Positions 9,012 through 16,350 of a stretch of 64,000 nucleotides of DNA are shown one piece after another. Made by a program: the position numbers and the translations under genes. Each line of letters starts with the position of its first letter. The stretch's first letter is position 1. Origin of the DNA: Seohaeicola_A nanhaiensis (GTDB lineage Bacteria > Pseudomonadota > Alphaproteobacteria > Rhodobacterales > Rhodobacteraceae); contig NZ_JBHSGI010000026.1 in assembly GCF_042654245.1 (NCBI RefSeq), forward strand, positions 1-64,000. Reading direction: 5' to 3'. The notes under the pieces are model-generated. The model was not told the DNA's origin and searched no databases. It saw nothing but the letters and a program-made list of their open reading frames with translations.

Positions 9012-10226
9012 ATGACAACTCAGAGTGAGGCTATCGCGGCTGATCTGGCGGCCATCAGGGCGAACTATTCGCTGACCGATGAGCAGCGCCAGATCGTCGA
9101 TCATGTGGATCGGGTGTCGCGCGAGGTGCTTCACCCGCTACAGGCACGCATGGACCAAGAGGATTGGTGGCCTGACGATCTTTTCAAGCAGATGGGCGAA
9201 CTTGGTCTTCTGGGGATCACGGCCCCGGAGGCTTTGGGCGGATCGGGCCAGAACGAGTTTACCCAGGCGTTGGTGTCTGAGGTGATTTCGAAGTGGAACC
9301 CCGCCGTCGGCCTGTCGCATGGTGCACATGACAACCTGTGCCTGAACAACCTGCTGCGCAACGGCTCCGAAGCGCAGGTGAAAAAATATGTGCCGGGGTT
9401 GTGTTCGGGCGATCTGGTCGGCGGGCTGGGGCTGACCGAGCCCGGTGCGGGATCCGATGCGCTTGGCTCCATGGCCACCACCGCCCGGCGCGACGGCGAC
9501 GACTATGTCATCAACGGCTCGAAGATCTACATCACCAACGGTCCCATTGCCGATGTGATCCTGCTCTATGCCAAGACCGACAAATCCAAAGGCGCCAAGG
9601 GCATTTCGGCCTTCGTCATCGAAACCGACAATCCCGGGTTCAAGGTGGCGCAGAAACTGGACAAGATGGGTTTTCGCGGCTCACCTACGGGTGAGCTGGT
9701 GTTCGAGGATTGCCGCGTTCCGGCATCAGCCATGTTGGGGGTCGAAAACTCTGGCGTTGCAGTGGTGATGAGCGGGCTTGATCTGGAACGCGCGATGGTC
9801 GCTTCGGTCTGCGTCGGCATGGCCGAACGTGCGCTTGAACTGGGTCTGGAATACGCGAAGATGCGCGAACAATTCGGCAAGCCGATCGCCAGCTTCCAGA
9901 TGATGCAGTCGAAACTGGCCGAGATCTACACCGAGGTCGAGACCGCCCGCGCCTTCAGTTATCGCGCGCTCGCGGCCTGTGTCGGCTTGCCGAAGGGTGC
10001 TGGGGGTCGCGGCGAGATCCACAAGCTGACCGCGGCCGCCTGCCTTTACGCAGGCGAGGCCTTTAACAAGGCCGTCACCGAAGCCTGCCACATCCACGGC
10101 GGCTCGGGCTACATGCAGGACACCGAGATCAACCGGCTGTTCCGCGCCAACAAGCTGCTGGAGATCGGCGCGGGCACCAGCGAAGTGCGCAAGATCATCA
10201 TCGCCGAAGAACTTTTGCGCGCCTGA
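9012..10226 (+). CDS. Acyl-CoA dehydrogenase, isovaleryl/citronellyl-CoA dehydrogenase type (first of pair)
   Basis: 404 residues from the ATG at 9012, which has GGGAGG 8 bases before it. FAD-dependent alpha,beta-dehydrogenation of an acyl-CoA is expected. FAD/substrate motifs LGLTEPGAGSDA and KIYITNGPIAD are present. The catalytic glutamate is in the helix segment SGLDLER (E259), the isovaleryl-CoA dehydrogenase position; the MCAD position has IGAGTSE without Glu. This placement suits branched acyl-CoA substrates, as in IVD and AtuD. It is followed 14 bases later by a close paralogue, and the two may act on successive intermediates. Confidence 0.92.
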   Translation: MTTQSEAIAADLAAIRANYSLTDEQRQIVDHVDRVSREVLHPLQARMDQEDWWPDDLFKQMGELGLLGITAPEALGGSGQNEFTQALVSEVISKWNPAVGLSHGAHDNLCLNNLLRNGSEAQVKKYVPGLCSGDLVGGLGLTEPGAGSDALGSMATTARRDGDDYVINGSKIYITNGPIADVILLYAKTDKSKGAKGISAFVIETDNPGFKVAQKLDKMGFRGSPTGELVFEDCRVPASAMLGVENSGVAVVMSGLDLERAMVASVCVGMAERALELGLEYAKMREQFGKPIASFQMMQSKLAEIYTEVETARAFSYRALAACVGLPKGAGGRGEIHKLTAAACLYAGEAFNKAVTEACHIHGGSGYMQDTEINRLFRANKLLEIGAGTSEVRKIIIAEELLRA

Positions 10227-10240
10227 GGGGGGACGAGACC

Positions 10241-11440
10241 ATGAACAAGCAACTACGCAACGACATCAATCTGCCAACACATTTCATGACGGACGAACAG
10301 CAGGCCCTGGCCGATCAGGCTGGCAAGTTCTTCTTTTCCGAGTTCCACCACCTGAACGCGGAAATGGACGACACCGACGACCTGCCGCCTTCGGTCCTTC
10401 CCAGGCTGGGCGAGATGGGCTATCTCGGCCTCAACGTATCGCCGGAATTCGGCGGCGCGGGGCTCGACTTCACCTCGGCCTGCATCATCACCGAACAGCT
10501 GTCGCGCGCCTCGGCGGCCATCGGGTTGACCCATGCCGCGCATGACAACCTGTGCGTCAACAACATCTACCGAAACGCCAATGACGATCTGCGCCGCAAG
10601 TATCTGCCCGGCCTGTGCAACGGCACGCTGGTGGGCGCGCTTGGCCTGACCGAACCGGGCGCCGGGTCGGACGCACTCGGCTCGATGCGGACCACGGCGA
10701 AGAAGGATGGCGATGACTATATCCTGAACGGCACCAAGATCTATATCACCAACGGGCCGATTGCCGACCTGGTGCTGGTCTATGCCAAGACCTCGCCCGA
10801 AAAGGGCGCCAAGGGCATTTCCGCCTTCATCGTCGAAACCGACACGCCCGGCTTCAAGGTGGCGCAGAAGCTCAACAAGATGGGTTTTCGCGGCTCGCCC
10901 ACTGGCGAGCTGGTGTTCGAGGATTGCCGGGTGCCCGCGAAGAACATGGTCGGCAAGCTGGACGGCGGCGTTGCGGTGACAATGTCGGGGCTGGATCTGG
11001 AGCGCGCCATCGTCTGCTTCAATGCCTTGGGGATTGCGCAGCGGGCGCTGGATATTTCCATCGATTACGCCAAGACGCGCCAGCAGTTCGGCAAACCGAT
11101 CGCCAGTTTCCAGATGGTGCAGGCGATGCTGGCCGACATGTATACCCAGATCGAGGCGGCGCGCAGCCTGGCCCTGCGGACGGCCGCCATGTGCGAGGGG
11201 CTGGAAGAGGGCGAAGGCGGGCGCGGCGAAATTCACAAGCTGACCGCTGCGGCGATCTTCAAGACCGCCGCGGCGACGTCCTTCGTGCTGGACAAGGCGG
11301 TGCAGATCCACGGGGGGTCGGGCTACATGCGTGATACCGAAGTGAACCGCCTCTACCGCACCGGACGTGTGCTGGAGGTCGGCGCGGGCACCCAGGAGGT
11401 ACGCAAGCTGATCATCGCCGGCGAACTGCTTAAAAACTGA
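10241..11440 (+). CDS. Acyl-CoA dehydrogenase, isovaleryl/citronellyl-CoA dehydrogenase type (second of pair)
   Basis: 399 residues and clearly paralogous to the preceding gene. Blocks such as LGLTEPGAGSDALGSM, GTKIYITNGPIAD and KMGFRGSPTGELVFEDCRVP are shared. The catalytic glutamate is again in SGLDLER (E254), the isovaleryl type. It is the second gene of an operon that continues with an SDR, a crotonase and two thioesterases. The N-terminus contains NLPTHFMTDEQQALADQAGK, usual for the family. Substrate is inferred to be branched-chain; sequence alone does not decide chain length. Confidence 0.92.
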   Translation: MNKQLRNDINLPTHFMTDEQQALADQAGKFFFSEFHHLNAEMDDTDDLPPSVLPRLGEMGYLGLNVSPEFGGAGLDFTSACIITEQLSRASAAIGLTHAAHDNLCVNNIYRNANDDLRRKYLPGLCNGTLVGALGLTEPGAGSDALGSMRTTAKKDGDDYILNGTKIYITNGPIADLVLVYAKTSPEKGAKGISAFIVETDTPGFKVAQKLNKMGFRGSPTGELVFEDCRVPAKNMVGKLDGGVAVTMSGLDLERAIVCFNALGIAQRALDISIDYAKTRQQFGKPIASFQMVQAMLADMYTQIEAARSLALRTAAMCEGLEEGEGGRGEIHKLTAAAIFKTAAATSFVLDKAVQIHGGSGYMRDTEVNRLYRTGRVLEVGAGTQEVRKLIIAGELLKN

Positions 11441-11450
11441 GGGGCAGAAC

Positions 11451-12305
11451 ATGAGCGAAGAAAAAGCACGGCGTTACGCGCCGGATCTCATGGCGGGCCA
11501 GGTGGCTCTGGTCACCGGATCCGGCTCGGGGATGGGCCGGGCAACGGCGCTGGAAATGGCATCCTGCGGGGCCAAGCTAGCCCTGTTCGCGCGCCGCGAA
11601 GGGCCGCTGGATGAGACCGCCGAGATGATCCGCGCGGCGGGTGGCGAGGCCTTTGTCGTGCCAGGCGACACCCGTGACGCGGACAGTATCGAAGTGGCGA
11701 TGGGGCGCATCAAGGACCATTACGGGCGGCTTGATGTTCTGGTGAACAACGCCGGCGGCCAGTATATCGCTGCCGCGCGCGACATCACCAACAAGGGCTT
11801 CGAGGCCGTGATCCGCAACAACCTGATCGGATCGTGGCAGATGACACGCGCCGTGGCCGATCATTTCATGTATGAAAACGGCGGCTCCATCGTCTTCGTG
11901 ACTGCGATTTCAGCGCGCACCGCGCTCACCGGGTTCACCCATACCGTCGCCGCGCGCGCCGGCGTGACGGGCATGATGAAGACCTTGGCCGCCGAATGGG
12001 GCGAATACGGGATCCGTCTGAACTGCGTCGCGCCGGGAACGATCAAGACAGAGGCGCTTGGCCGCTATCCCATTCCGCCGGAGCGCTGGAAACAGCTCAA
12101 CCGCTCGGTCCTGAACCGGATGGGCGCGGCGGAGGACATCGCCGGGACGATCATTTTCCTCGCATCCAAATTGGGGAATTTCATGACCGGCGAAGACATC
12201 TATGTAGACGGCGGGGAAACCCTGCACATGGGTCACGATGCCCGTGACATGATAAACCCCGACATGTTCGAGAAACGCGAACGAGGAGATGGAAAAAATG
12301 AGTAA
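11451..12305 (+). CDS. SDR family protein, 2,4-dienoyl-CoA reductase (DECR)-like, atypical active site
   Basis: 284 residues. The NAD(P) motif TGSGSGMG and NNAGGQY are present, and the region LAAEWGEYGIRLNCVAPG resembles mitochondrial/peroxisomal 2,4-dienoyl- and trans-2-enoyl-CoA reductases. By eye the catalytic segment is unusual: where DECR has the active-site Tyr and a Lys in SASAKAG, this protein has AISAR and HTVAARAG, so both Tyr and Lys look replaced (Ser and Arg). It is the third gene of the operon; its end overlaps the next start. It could be an enoyl-CoA reductase with altered chemistry or a non-catalytic homologue. Confidence 0.8.
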   Translation: MSEEKARRYAPDLMAGQVALVTGSGSGMGRATALEMASCGAKLALFARREGPLDETAEMIRAAGGEAFVVPGDTRDADSIEVAMGRIKDHYGRLDVLVNNAGGQYIAAARDITNKGFEAVIRNNLIGSWQMTRAVADHFMYENGGSIVFVTAISARTALTGFTHTVAARAGVTGMMKTLAAEWGEYGIRLNCVAPGTIKTEALGRYPIPPERWKQLNRSVLNRMGAAEDIAGTIIFLASKLGNFMTGEDIYVDGGETLHMGHDARDMINPDMFEKRERGDGKNE

Positions 12306-13101
12306 CCCCCCCGTCGTTCTGGAAATTTCCGACAGGATAGCCACGGTCACGCTGAACGATCCGGAACGTCGCAACCCGATCACCGGAAACGACATGATCG
12401 CCGCGCTTCTGGACGCGTTTGCAAAAGTGCAGGCCGACCCGCAAGTTAGCGTCATGATCCTGACCGGCGCGGATCCGGCCTTTTGCGCCGGCGGCGACAT
12501 CAAGGAAATGAATGACCCCGACAGCATCTTTCGCAAGGAACCGCTTGCGGCAGCGCAGAGCTATGTCGATGGGGTGCAGCGGTTGCCTTTGGCGCTGTAC
12601 AACCTCGATGTTCCGACCATAGCAGCGGTCAACGGCGCGGCGGTCGGCGCGGGATGCGACCTGACGATGATGTGCGATATGCGCGTCGCCTCGGACAAGG
12701 CGCGGTTCGGCGAAGTCTTTTTGAACCTCGGAATCATTCCGGGCGATGCGGGCAGCTGGTTCATGCTGCGCCGTCTGGGCCATCAGAAAGCTGCCGATCT
12801 GACCTTCTCGGGCCGCATGATCGATGCCGCCGAGGCCCTGGAAATGGGAATGGTGCTGGAGGTCGTGCCGCATGAGAAATTGATGGACCGCACCCGCGAA
12901 CGCGCCGCCGTCATCGCATCGAAGCCGCCGCGCGCGGTGCGGATCGCAAAGCGTCTGATGCGCAATGCCGAACGGATGGATCTACCAGATTTCCTGAATT
13001 CCGCGGCGGCCTATCAGGCGCTCATGCATCAGACTGAAGACCACCACGAGGCGGTTGCTGCCTATATCGAAAAAAGAAAACCGAGCTTCACGGGTCGCTA
13101 A
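12298..13101 (+). CDS. Enoyl-CoA hydratase/isomerase (crotonase) family protein
   Basis: 267 residues. The start at 12298 is preferred because GAGGAG lies 9 bases upstream; an ATG at 12289 sits directly on that ribosome site. The oxyanion-hole block FCAGGDIKEM and the second block NGAAVGAGCDLTMMCDMRVA are present. The two classical hydratase glutamates look changed: the first to Asp (AGCDL) and the second to Phe (GEVFLNLGIIPG). The protein may therefore be an isomerase, lyase or hydrolase of the crotonase fold rather than a simple hydratase. It belongs to the 9012-13996 operon. Confidence 0.87.
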   Translation: MSNPPVVLEISDRIATVTLNDPERRNPITGNDMIAALLDAFAKVQADPQVSVMILTGADPAFCAGGDIKEMNDPDSIFRKEPLAAAQSYVDGVQRLPLALYNLDVPTIAAVNGAAVGAGCDLTMMCDMRVASDKARFGEVFLNLGIIPGDAGSWFMLRRLGHQKAADLTFSGRMIDAAEALEMGMVLEVVPHEKLMDRTRERAAVIASKPPRAVRIAKRLMRNAERMDLPDFLNSAAAYQALMHQTEDHHEAVAAYIEKRKPSFTGR

Positions 13102-13112
13102 AGGAAGATCGC

Positions 13113-13595
13113 ATGTCCGGTATAGCTCAGAAAAAAATCGAGCAGATCGCCCAGATGTGGAATGAGCGCGGCAAGGGTCTGATTACCCATATGGCGCTCG
13201 AGATCGAGGAGGTTTCGATCCAAGGCGTGCAAGTTCGAATGCCGTTCAACCCCGAGTTCTGCGTGGATAGGGAACAAACACTACTTCATGGTGGTATCCT
13301 GACCGCTCTTCTGGACAGTGTGTTCGGTCTTGCGAACTTTGTGGCCATCGAGGGTGTCAGCACGATGGCAACGCTTGACCTCAGGGTTGATTACCTGCGG
13401 CCCGCTCGATCGCGCGCGGACGTTATCGTTCGCGCGCATTGTTTTCGAAAAACCCGCCATATTGCCTTCGATTCGGGCAGTATCTGGTTTGATGGCCATG
13501 AGAATGCGGAAATTGCACGTGGAGTCGCATCATTCGCATTGACCCGTGGAGACTCCAGCCTGTTTGACGCGTTGGAAAAAGGAGATCCATCGTGA
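13113..13595 (+). CDS. PaaI-type hotdog thioesterase (1 of 2 in tandem)
   Basis: 160 residues. The hotdog motif LLHGGILTALLDSVFGLANF carries the HGG loop and the Asp at the start of the long helix; the second strand block ATLDLRVDYLRPA is typical of PaaI-type acyl-CoA thioesterases. It probably releases CoA from stalled or dead-end acyl-CoA intermediates. Its stop overlaps the GTG start of the next thioesterase gene, so the pair is translationally coupled and may form a heteromer. Confidence 0.85.
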   Translation: MSGIAQKKIEQIAQMWNERGKGLITHMALEIEEVSIQGVQVRMPFNPEFCVDREQTLLHGGILTALLDSVFGLANFVAIEGVSTMATLDLRVDYLRPARSRADVIVRAHCFRKTRHIAFDSGSIWFDGHENAEIARGVASFALTRGDSSLFDALEKGDPS

Positions 13596-13996
13596 TCAAC
13601 TTGCAAGCCGTCAATGCAAATGTATCCCGCGTGCCGTTCTTCCGTTTTCTCAACTTCGAGGTTCAGAGCGTGGACAGCTGCCACGCCGAAACCGAGATGA
13701 CCTTTGTAGAACGCCACATCGGAAATCCAGTCATGGACTACTACCATGGCGGGATCATCGCGAGCTTCATGGAAGCGACTGCCGCTATCGCAGTTCATCC
13801 CGATTTCGCGGACGTCCCGGCCAAGCCGATCAATCTGACCGTCGATTACCTCCGCCCTGGTGTGAAGGGTCCGCTTTATGCCCGCGCTAAATTGACCCGC
13901 AAGGGCAAGCGGATGGCGAGCGTCAGCGTGATCACATGGCAGACGGACCGGGAAAAGGCGGTTGCGGAAGGGCTGTACCACTTCCTTCTGGTTTGA
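13592..13996 (+). CDS. PaaI-type hotdog thioesterase (2 of 2 in tandem)
   Basis: 134 residues starting with GTG at 13592, which overlaps the TGA of the previous gene; GGAGAT lies just before. The motif YYHGGIIASFMEATAAIA holds the HGG loop, with Glu instead of Asp at the helix start. NLTVDYLRPGVKGPL is the typical following strand. It is the last gene of the 9012-13996 operon and ends 15 bases from the convergent tandem TetR gene. Confidence 0.85.
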   Translation: MINLQAVNANVSRVPFFRFLNFEVQSVDSCHAETEMTFVERHIGNPVMDYYHGGIIASFMEATAAIAVHPDFADVPAKPINLTVDYLRPGVKGPLYARAKLTRKGKRMASVSVITWQTDREKAVAEGLYHFLLV

Positions 13997-14011
13997 TCGC
14001 AATGGCCGCGC

Positions 14012-15385
14012 TCATCGGGCTGGCGCTTGTTCCGCGCGCGCGACGTTCTCCCTGTCGCAGATCCCTTCAAGTAGCAGCTTGATGAGCATGCCAGAGAACT
14101 CAGACAATGAAAGATACCCCGAGCTTCCCTCCTTGTTGGGATCAAACCATTCCACCGTCCAGTTCAAGGCGCCCAACATCACCTGGCGCAGAGGGACAAT
14201 CTTGATGTCAGATCTTATGGCATCGGCCTCTTGCGCTTCGCGAAGAACCCTGTCCCAGAGATGCCCATACTCATGACGAATATCCCTGTGTCTCTTCCTT
14301 AAATGATTGGGCAGCATCCCATAGCTTCTGATGTTCGCAGACGTGAATTCGCTTGCCTTGAAGAGAAAATGCAAATGCGTCCAAATCGCAGTTGCGATCC
14401 TAGCATGATGGTCGATTGGCGCATGAAATTCTTGGACTGCTGCGGTGACCCCAGATAGCAAATCGCTCAAGCCGACGTTCAGAACCTCGTCCACTATCGC
14501 GTCTTTGGATTTGAAATGGTAATAGACGCTGCCCGCCTTCATATCCGCTTCATCCGCGATCTGTCTTAGCGTGGTCGCCTTGTACCCTTTGTCTCTAAGA
14601 ACGCGCGCCGCGGCCCTCAGGATTTCGGCGCGGGTTTTTGCGGCCTTGCCGATGGTGTCTTGCTCTTCAACAGAAGCGGCTTCGCCGCCCGTCTTCTGGC
14701 CGTCTGTGTCAGCTCGGTGACTGGGACACATGCCGTCAAGTATCAGTTTGCTCATACGTTCCGACAGGATATGCACCGGATACCGATCCACATTATACCA
14801 TTCGACGGTCCAGTTCATGGCGCCCAATATGAACTGCCGGATCGCCGTAACGGAAATGTCGTTTCTGAGCCGGCCAGAGTCTTTGGCGTCCTTCAGAAAG
14901 CTGCTCCAGACCCCGGCATAGGAGGCCCGCAAATCTCGATGCGGGGCGCGCGCTTCATCCGACAGCATCGGATAGTTCCGGATATTGGCGGAAGTGAAGT
15001 CGCTGTCGGTCAGGAGATAGGTCAGGTGGGTTTCGATAAGCAAAGCGAAGGTCTTGCGAAAATCCTCGGGGCGTTGTTTCGCCGCGTGGACGATTTCGCA
15101 GACCTTCTCGTAAAGCTGCCGCACACCAAGTTCGAGAACCTCGCTCAAAATCTGGTCCTTGGACTGGAAATAATAGTAGATGCTTCCGGCTTCTATGCCG
15201 GATTCATGGGCGATGTCGCGCATCGTCGTCGCGTAATAGCCATCGTGCCGAAAAAGTCGGGCAGACGCAGCGAGGATGTCCCCGCGCGTCCTTTCGGACT
15301 TGCTCAGCTCATCTTCTGTTTTATTGACCAAATCAAGCCGTTGTATCATCCGCTTTCGATAGTTGTCGTCCACAAGGATGTCCAT
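14012..15385 (-). CDS. Tandem (double) TetR-family transcriptional regulator
   Basis: 457 residues from the ATG at 15385; no strong ribosome site is visible, and ATG 15349 is an alternative. Two full TetR units are present in one chain. Unit 1 has its helix-turn-helix at about 31-77 (ATTMRDIAHESGIEAGSIYY) and a ligand domain to about 220. Unit 2 has its helix-turn-helix at about 249-297 (ATTLRQIADEADMKAGSVYY) and a ligand domain to about 445. The ligand domains share FTSANIR and NWTVEW, so this is an internal duplication. An operator copy (15395-15410) lies just upstream, so it is probably autoregulated and the local regulator of the island. Confidence 0.92.
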   Translation of the reverse strand: MDILVDDNYRKRMIQRLDLVNKTEDELSKSERTRGDILAASARLFRHDGYYATTMRDIAHESGIEAGSIYYYFQSKDQILSEVLELGVRQLYEKVCEIVHAAKQRPEDFRKTFALLIETHLTYLLTDSDFTSANIRNYPMLSDEARAPHRDLRASYAGVWSSFLKDAKDSGRLRNDISVTAIRQFILGAMNWTVEWYNVDRYPVHILSERMSKLILDGMCPSHRADTDGQKTGGEAASVEEQDTIGKAAKTRAEILRAAARVLRDKGYKATTLRQIADEADMKAGSVYYHFKSKDAIVDEVLNVGLSDLLSGVTAAVQEFHAPIDHHARIATAIWTHLHFLFKASEFTSANIRSYGMLPNHLRKRHRDIRHEYGHLWDRVLREAQEADAIRSDIKIVPLRQVMLGALNWTVEWFDPNKEGSSGYLSLSEFSGMLIKLLLEGICDRENVARAEQAPAR

Positions 15386-15394
15386 TGCAATAAA

Positions 15395-15410
15395 TCTAAC
15401 AAGCGTTAGA
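15395..15410. promoter_or_regulatory. Operator copy B (TCTAAC-AAGC-GTTAGA) between the tandem TetR gene and a divergent SDR gene
   Basis: An inverted repeat with perfect 6-bp half-sites TCTAAC/GTTAGA. For the plus-strand SDR gene it lies between TTGCAA (15385-15390) and TAGAAT (15407-15412), a 16-bp spacer, so a bound repressor would cover the -10 box. For the minus-strand regulator it sits 9 bp before the chosen start codon, consistent with autorepression. It is part of a six-copy set in this window. Confidence 0.85.
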
Positions 15411-15476
15411 ATGCACAAAAGAACGCCTCGAATCAAGTTCTTTGCCAAGGTGTTAGCGGAAGAGGAGGACATCCAT

Positions 15477-16238
15477 ATGCGCGGGTTGAATGGAAAACGT
15501 GTCATCGTGACTGGTGGCGGCAGCGGAATCGGGCGCGCGGTGTGCGAACGGTTCGGCGAAGAAGGTGCCGAGGTTGCGGTCTTCGACATGAATGAAGGCG
15601 GCGCGCAGGAAACGGTCCGTCTGATCCAGAGCGCCGGCGGAAAAGCCCAGGCTTACAAGGTGGACATCACCGACCGCGCCCAGGTGGACAAGGCCGTGGC
15701 CGCCTTCGAGGCTGGTGGTCCGATCGACGTGCTGGTGAACAACGCCGGCTGGGATGTGATAAAGCCGTTCCTCGACAGCGATGCGGATCTGTGGAAAAAG
15801 GTCATCGACATCAACCTTTATGGTCCGCTGAACATGCACCACGCGGTGTTGCCCGGCATGGTCAATAACGGCGGGGGCCGCGTGGTCAACATCGCCTCCG
15901 ACGCCGGCCGTGTCGGGTCTTCGGGCGAAGCCGTTTATTCGGCTTGCAAGGGCGGCATCATCTCGTTCACCAAAACCGTGGCGCGGGAACTGGCGCGCAA
16001 GGGCATTCAGTTGAACGCTGTCGCCCCCGGCCCGACCGATACGCCGCTGTTTGCTCAGGTTGCCGAGGGCGAGGCCGGTGCGAAAATCGCCGAGGGTCTC
16101 AAGCGGGCGATTCCGATGAAGCGGCTGGCGCAGCCGACGGATTATCCTGGCATCATCTGCTTCCTGTCGTCCGACGACGCCGGTTTCATCACCGGCCAGG
16201 TGATCTCGGTTTCCGGCGGCTTGTCGATGCACGGTTGA
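15477..16238 (+). CDS. SDR family dehydrogenase resembling BadH (2-hydroxycyclohexanecarboxyl-CoA dehydrogenase)
   Basis: 253 residues from the ATG at 15477, with AGGAGGA upstream. TGGGSGIG (NAD binding), NNAGWD and the catalytic Ser/Tyr/Lys set in NIASDAGRVGSSGEAVYSAC are intact. The blocks NNAGWD, MHHAVLPGMV and GSSGEAVYSACKGG closely match what I recall of BadH, which oxidises 2-hydroxycyclohexanecarboxyl-CoA to the 2-keto compound. Other 3-hydroxyacyl-CoA dehydrogenase roles are possible. It is a single-gene unit between operator B and a terminator at 16305. Confidence 0.85.
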   Translation: MRGLNGKRVIVTGGGSGIGRAVCERFGEEGAEVAVFDMNEGGAQETVRLIQSAGGKAQAYKVDITDRAQVDKAVAAFEAGGPIDVLVNNAGWDVIKPFLDSDADLWKKVIDINLYGPLNMHHAVLPGMVNNGGGRVVNIASDAGRVGSSGEAVYSACKGGIISFTKTVARELARKGIQLNAVAPGPTDTPLFAQVAEGEAGAKIAEGLKRAIPMKRLAQPTDYPGIICFLSSDDAGFITGQVISVSGGLSMHG

Positions 16239-16304
16239 CCGTGGGCGGGAGTGCCTGTCACAAGGTATTGCCGTCACGCCGTGTCCAGGGTTACCTCCCC
16301 GACT

Positions 16305-16331
16305 GGCCGCGCCAAATGCGCGGCCCTTTTT
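16305..16331 (+). terminator. Rho-independent terminator after the BadH-like SDR gene
   Basis: An 8-bp perfect GC stem GGCCGCGC / GCGCGGCC with a 5-base loop (CAAAT) is followed by CTTTTT. It lies 66 bases after the SDR stop and 20 bases before the next start codon, separating the SDR unit from the 16351-20325 genes. Confidence 0.85.
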
Positions 16332-16350
16332 CCTTGTAGAAAGGTGGCGG

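Noticed and set aside
15451..15456. An extra half-site (TGTTAG) downstream of operator B.
   Set aside because: There is no matching inverted half within 10 bp, so it looks like chance.
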